DNA from: Mikania micrantha
Lineage: Eukaryota > Streptophyta > Magnoliopsida > Asterales > Asteraceae
Length of the DNA: 64,000 nucleotides
Assembly: GCA_009363875.1 (NCBI GenBank)
Contig: CM018688.1
Location: 52,925,001-52,989,000 of the forward strand
Reading direction: 5' to 3'
The notes under the pieces are model-generated. The model was not told where the DNA came from and did no database searches. It saw only the letters and a list, made by a program, of their open reading frames with translations. The stretch's first letter is position 1. Each line of letters starts with the position of its first letter. Below, piece after piece: positions 60,046 to 64,000 of this stretch. A program made the position numbers and the translations under genes.

Positions 60046-60859
60046 ATGTTCTACATGTTAATTCACACACAAGCACACGTAATGATAATGATATGATAAA
60101 AAGATGATAATAAGATAAAATCATTATTATCTAAATCAGATGATATTTGAAATAATATACTAAAACTTTTAAATAAATAAAAGAGTTAGCATGTTTCTCA
60201 GCCCCGAAATTAAAATCAAAAGATTGGAAAAGGGTCATATGAACTCACCTTGTAGTTGATATGGTTGACTAAGTAATACAGACAATGCACGCGCTCACTG
60301 TTGTTCTTGAGGTTGTGTTCACGATCCTGTGTTGTATTCAAATTGTTTGTAACTTATAAGTATAATTTATAGACATGTGTGTATATGGGTGTGTGTTAGC
60401 CCTAAAGTTGGCTAACACTTGAATGTCTTTGTTGTCATTTGATCCTAATTCACTTGTGGTGGTACATGCTAGCACTTAATCAACTAGGTTAAGCGTAGCA
60501 TATTGCATTATTTTTGTTTGGAAGTTTGGTCTCATTCACCCTTATCAATCTTAGATCCAAGGTTGTAACCCATATTATTTTCTATTTGACAAAATTTAGG
60601 TTAACTTATTAGACCTTGCAATTTATCCTTGTAGTAAATTAGAATAGTTGTCATCCCTTGAACATTTTAGTATGTGTTTTAAGTGATAAGCATTACTACC
60701 TAACACTTAATAAAAGAAGATTTTGGTGTTCTGAGGTTGATCTAATCAAACCCTCCACCACCTTTGTAGTAAATGTTGTTAATACTCATAATTCCATGCA
60801 AGTTGTTTAAATGGAAATGGTTCAAGGTTAACAACTTCGGGTCCTTGGATGATTAACTA

Positions 60860-61240
60860 TGAGGTACGAATGAGAACCGATGGGCGAATAGAGACTCAAG
60901 CTTCAACCGAATAAGGCATGGTGCGAATGACATGGACCGCATAAATGCAACCTGCGAATGATATGGGCCAGCCGACTGAGGGTGCACTTGCGAAGAAAGT
61001 TGGCCGAATGTGGCTCCTCATGCGAATGTATACAGCCATACGAATGGAAGGGTTGGACTTGGCCGAACGAATGAAGGTCTTGACCGAGTGAGGAGCTCGT
61101 ATGAATAAGGCTTGGAACGAAAGAGGACTACCATGCGAACCAGGGTTTCATTCGGACCAGGGCTGGTTCATGCAGCCTGTGGCCATTCGGCCATGCCGAG
61201 GAGAGCCTCATTCGGCCGTTCGAGCATCACCCAACACATC
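60860..61240 (-). repeat. Short-word array, CGAATG type (solo LTR in E)
   Basis: About 13 words GCGAATG, ACGAATG, CCGAATA or CATTCGG in 380 bases. It lies ~390-770 bases downstream of the TATA box in LTR sense. Confidence 0.65.
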
Positions 61241-61624
61241 CCCCATTTTTCGAACTAAAAGACCAAATAACACAGTGGTACTTGTTCCTGCACCATCCTA
61301 GGTTGTTAATGTGTAAATCCTATGGGTTGAAGTGGGTTAAAACCGGTTATTATGAGGTTCGAACAATAGGGTGAAAACCCTAGAAATCCGAGACTTTGAG
61401 GCTCATTTACCTTCGATTAGATGGATTCTAAGCCCGATCCTCTGTACTTTTGGGTTGTGCTCTTCAATACCTTCGATTTGATACCAAGATCAAGCGATTT
61501 GGTTGAGATTTGAGGATTTTGAGATTCAAAATCTAGTGAGAGAAAGTGGTTAGAGAGAGAAATAGGGTGTCGGTTTTAGAGAGAGTGTAATGTGAGAAAT
61601 GAGAAGAAAAAGTTTCTTTTAGGG

Positions 61625-61632
61625 TATTTATA
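61625..61632 (-). promoter_or_regulatory. Probable TATA box (solo LTR in E)
   Basis: The minus strand reads GGGGTATAAATACCC, followed by a CT-rich leader (61540-61620). Confidence 0.55.
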
Positions 61633-62524
61633 CCCCATATGAGTTCGGGTTCGTTCGGTGTCGTTTTCGTGTATAATTACGCGCACTTGATTCCGGTTAC
61701 GTAACTAAGTGATGGACACGGGATTTAGTTTTTTCTCGGCTTGTTTTGATGAGTTTCAAAATTGTAAAACTTAAAACATTATATTTTACCTATTTTTACT
61801 GTTTCGTTCGGGATCTGACCGTTAACCTCGTTATTTTCGTTACGTAACGTTAATTACGTGTTGTTTTACCAAATTATTCTTTTATAAAATTAGTTTTAGG
61901 TGGAAACTTCTAATAAATATTCCCTAATTTAATTTTCTTTATTTTACATATCGAATTCTTTTAATTTTGACGTTTCATCAGAAAACTTTAACTTACGCGT
62001 GTTTTCGTACAGAGCGCTAACTGTACGAATACGATCGTACGTTTTGCTTTCTGGTTTGGTTCTCTACTTTTCAGTTATCATTTAGAATGTTAAACCCACA
62101 GATATGTTTGTGTGAATCGTCACCCAAGCAAACACACTGTCAGTTTATCATCCGTATACGATACTGAGTTGTTGTTTTGCATTGGACATTCTCACAGACG
62201 GACTCAACTAAGCCTAACTGTTTTCAAATTGTCATGATAATTTCACATTGTTTTCTCATTGGATTGTCGGCCATCTAATTCCTGTTTATTTGTGTATATC
62301 AAATCGCAACCGACTGTATTTGTCATTTGTTTTCACACTGTTTCACATTGTATTGTTGTACATTTATACTTCAATTCTCATCGAAGTATATACTACTGTT
62401 AATTGTTTCCACTGAATTGTTATCACATACTGTTCATTATATAGTGTTTACACATAGTTCAGGTGTAAGTACACACACACCGTACGGATTTGCCAAACGG
62501 TCAGGAACCAGTTTTCACATTCAC

Positions 62525-63730
62525 CTCCCAAATGAGTAGAGATTTCAGCGACTCAACACCAGGAAGGCCGAAAACCCATCCTGCCCGAACTCACAGTAGA
62601 ATAACTGCATCATTTCCCACATGGTGAAGTGGAATCATCCTCAACATGCGCCGTCCAAATCAATAATTGCAGAGAAACTCTGTAATTAAATCAAGGAGAG
62701 CTTGCCCGATAAAACCGGTGGATGTGCAAGAGAAACATTTCAGGAGAGTTCCAAGAGAACTGTGCCGCCAGATTGTGAAAGATCACAACTGACCTAGCTG
62801 CACATGACCATTAGGATGGAGACAAGAAATGTCGAATTCCAAGGTGTAGAATCGCCAAAACCTAGCCAAGAATAATCTATAAATTACTATACCAAAGCAA
62901 ATTACGCAACTGAACCTTAGCGTAGTTACAACTGGAAGCTGAGAGGCCATCCATACAACTCCAACATCTAATTCTAAGCCTAGGAAGTTGAGGAAAGGAA
63001 ACCACACACATACACCCTAGGAACAATACAAGAATCGTACGATTCAAAGGATACTATTCAATATACTCCATCATGAATGATGGATAAACTGAGAAAGCGA
63101 ACGTTCATGGAAACGTAAAGTGGAAACATAGCTTCAATGAGAAGTCTAAACGAATTAGGCTAACTCAGTAAGCAAACCTCAAAAATCTATACGAACGTCT
63201 GTAAATCTAGCTCAATCGAGAAATGTGATATTGGCATCCAGTGCACGATTCGAAGTGCATGTTAACGAGAAGAGACAATCGGTTGATAAAGATAACTTCT
63301 CAAGAGTTATCAAGAGTGAATGATCGAATTCATACATCTGCATCTATCCAAACTTCAACCACCAAATCGAACAAGGAATAACACAAGGACATAGATGGTA
63401 TCGTAACATCATTTATATGCCAACTGCATGTGTATAACCGAGTTGACTAAATTATGTCATCATGAACCGTGGGATTTCGTGTATACACCCGGTACATCAT
63501 TACCGAATCTCAAGTCGACAGCCAAGGTCGGCAAATCATAGGACTAGAATGAACTGCAAACCAGTGGATAGAAGACAATGACAACATTTTTCCAATGTAC
63601 GTCTCAGCACCGCGTGGAAAACATGAAAACTCAATTCCTATCGGTTGTCTCCCAGAACATGAAAATGGAAACTGAGGTCCTGATGACACATTTCAAATTT
63701 TGGGACGAAATTCCTTCAGCAGGGGGAGAC
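62525..63730 (+). mobile_element. Element E internal tail, right part, and polypurine tract
   Basis: Matches 51536-52736 at roughly 90% by eye. It ends 'gggacgaaattccttcagcagggggagac', with the polypurine tract AGCAGGGGGAGA at 63718-63729. No pol motifs seen. Confidence 0.83.
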
Positions 63731-64000
63731 TGTGACAACCGGTATACGAGCAACCATGAGTCCGAAATCTAAGGGTGTACACGACAAATCCGGAGAACAC
63801 TGTGTTACGAAAGTGACGATAATGATAACAAACATAAAATCAAATACACGGATAATTCCTAAGATAGTTGGGGAAATCCGTTGAATCACACAAACATGAA
63901 TCAGAAGAAAAGACAAAAATCTTATGAGGGAAAACAGTGAACAAAATCTGAATGGATAACATTTGGAGTATCGATCCAACGAGATATCAGCATGGGTGAC
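63731..64000 (+). mobile_element. 3' LTR of element E, start only (cut by window edge)
   Basis: TGTGACAACCGG... matches the start of the 5' LTR (52737 on) through 'gagatatc.gcatgggtgac'. About 25 differences in 270 bases by eye suggest an old insertion. Confidence 0.88.

Larger units (their letters stand above)
58038..62519 (-). mobile_element. Solo LTR inside element E (4.5 kb)
   Basis: The plus strand reads TGTCACACCCCGAGCC...GTTTTCACA, flanked by TTCAC at 58033-58037 and 62520-62524. Removing it restores 'attcttcacctcccaaatg' as at 51516-51535. It belongs to the same family as 1404-6113 and LTR G. It has a TATA box (61625-61632), a CGAATG array (60860-61240), a ~150-bp tandem repeat (59387-60045) and the 'gcatgtttctcagcccc' block (60189). 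There is no PBS or coding part. Confidence 0.9.

Overview
This window is plant nuclear DNA made almost entirely of nested LTR retrotransposons. I found no intact host gene. The coding remnants are Ty3/gypsy chromovirus polyproteins: CCHC Gag, DTG protease, FIDD reverse transcriptase, RNase H, an HHCC/DDE integrase and a chromodomain-like tail ending in an 'RIPIV.VRWNSRRGP' motif. They look most like the Tekay/Del clade. The protein style and the long LTRs ending GGGGTGTGACA suggest a dicot, most likely Asteraceae; the species is inference. Every recognisable primer-binding site resembles the 3' end of initiator tRNA-Met (TGGTATCAGAGCC or a decayed version).

Layout. Positions 1-31583 hold element A on the minus strand. 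Its 3' LTR is cut by the window edge, followed by a decayed pol, gag, an extra ORF and the PBS; its 5' LTR is split into 10616-~11087 and 29625-31583. A's integrase is broken by a solo LTR (1404-6113, target duplication ATGTA). A's 5' LTR is split by element B (plus strand, ~11088-29624), a nearly complete but stop-ridden relative. B's 3' LTR is in turn split by two related solo LTRs (20818-24461, duplication AAAAA; 25040-28499, duplication TAGAA). That is up to three levels of nesting.

Positions 31584-37410 are the least repetitive part. They hold a frameshifted fragment of an Aux/IAA auxin-response gene (IAA29-like), an LTR-like block, a decayed hAT-like element and AT-rich DNA. From 37411 to 44580 lies an A-type LTR (F) split by solo LTR G (37953-42465, duplication GCTGC), which itself carries a short Helitron. 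From 44581 a further LTR (C) with a good PBS begins. It runs into a rearranged region with a small MITE (49762-49954) and a reverse transcriptase fragment (D) fused to a tail that also occurs in the next element.

Element E (52737 to beyond the window end) has a 3.0 kb 5' LTR, a PBS, a decayed gag with duplicated zinc modules, no recognisable pol, a solo LTR insertion (58038-62519, duplication TTCAC) and the start of its 3' LTR.

How the parts work together: none of the elements looks able to move by itself, because every pol has stops or frameshifts. The most unusual signal is in the LTRs. Seven of them carry, about 300-900 bases downstream of a TATA-like sequence, a dense array of one short word. 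The position is conserved but the word differs between LTRs (CGAACC, CGAATG or ATCGATA types). The three A/B/F-type LTRs have a GGCGGTACGC-type array near their promoter or U3 instead. A second notable feature is an extra coiled-coil/acidic ORF of about 272 codons between the PBS and gag in both A and B.
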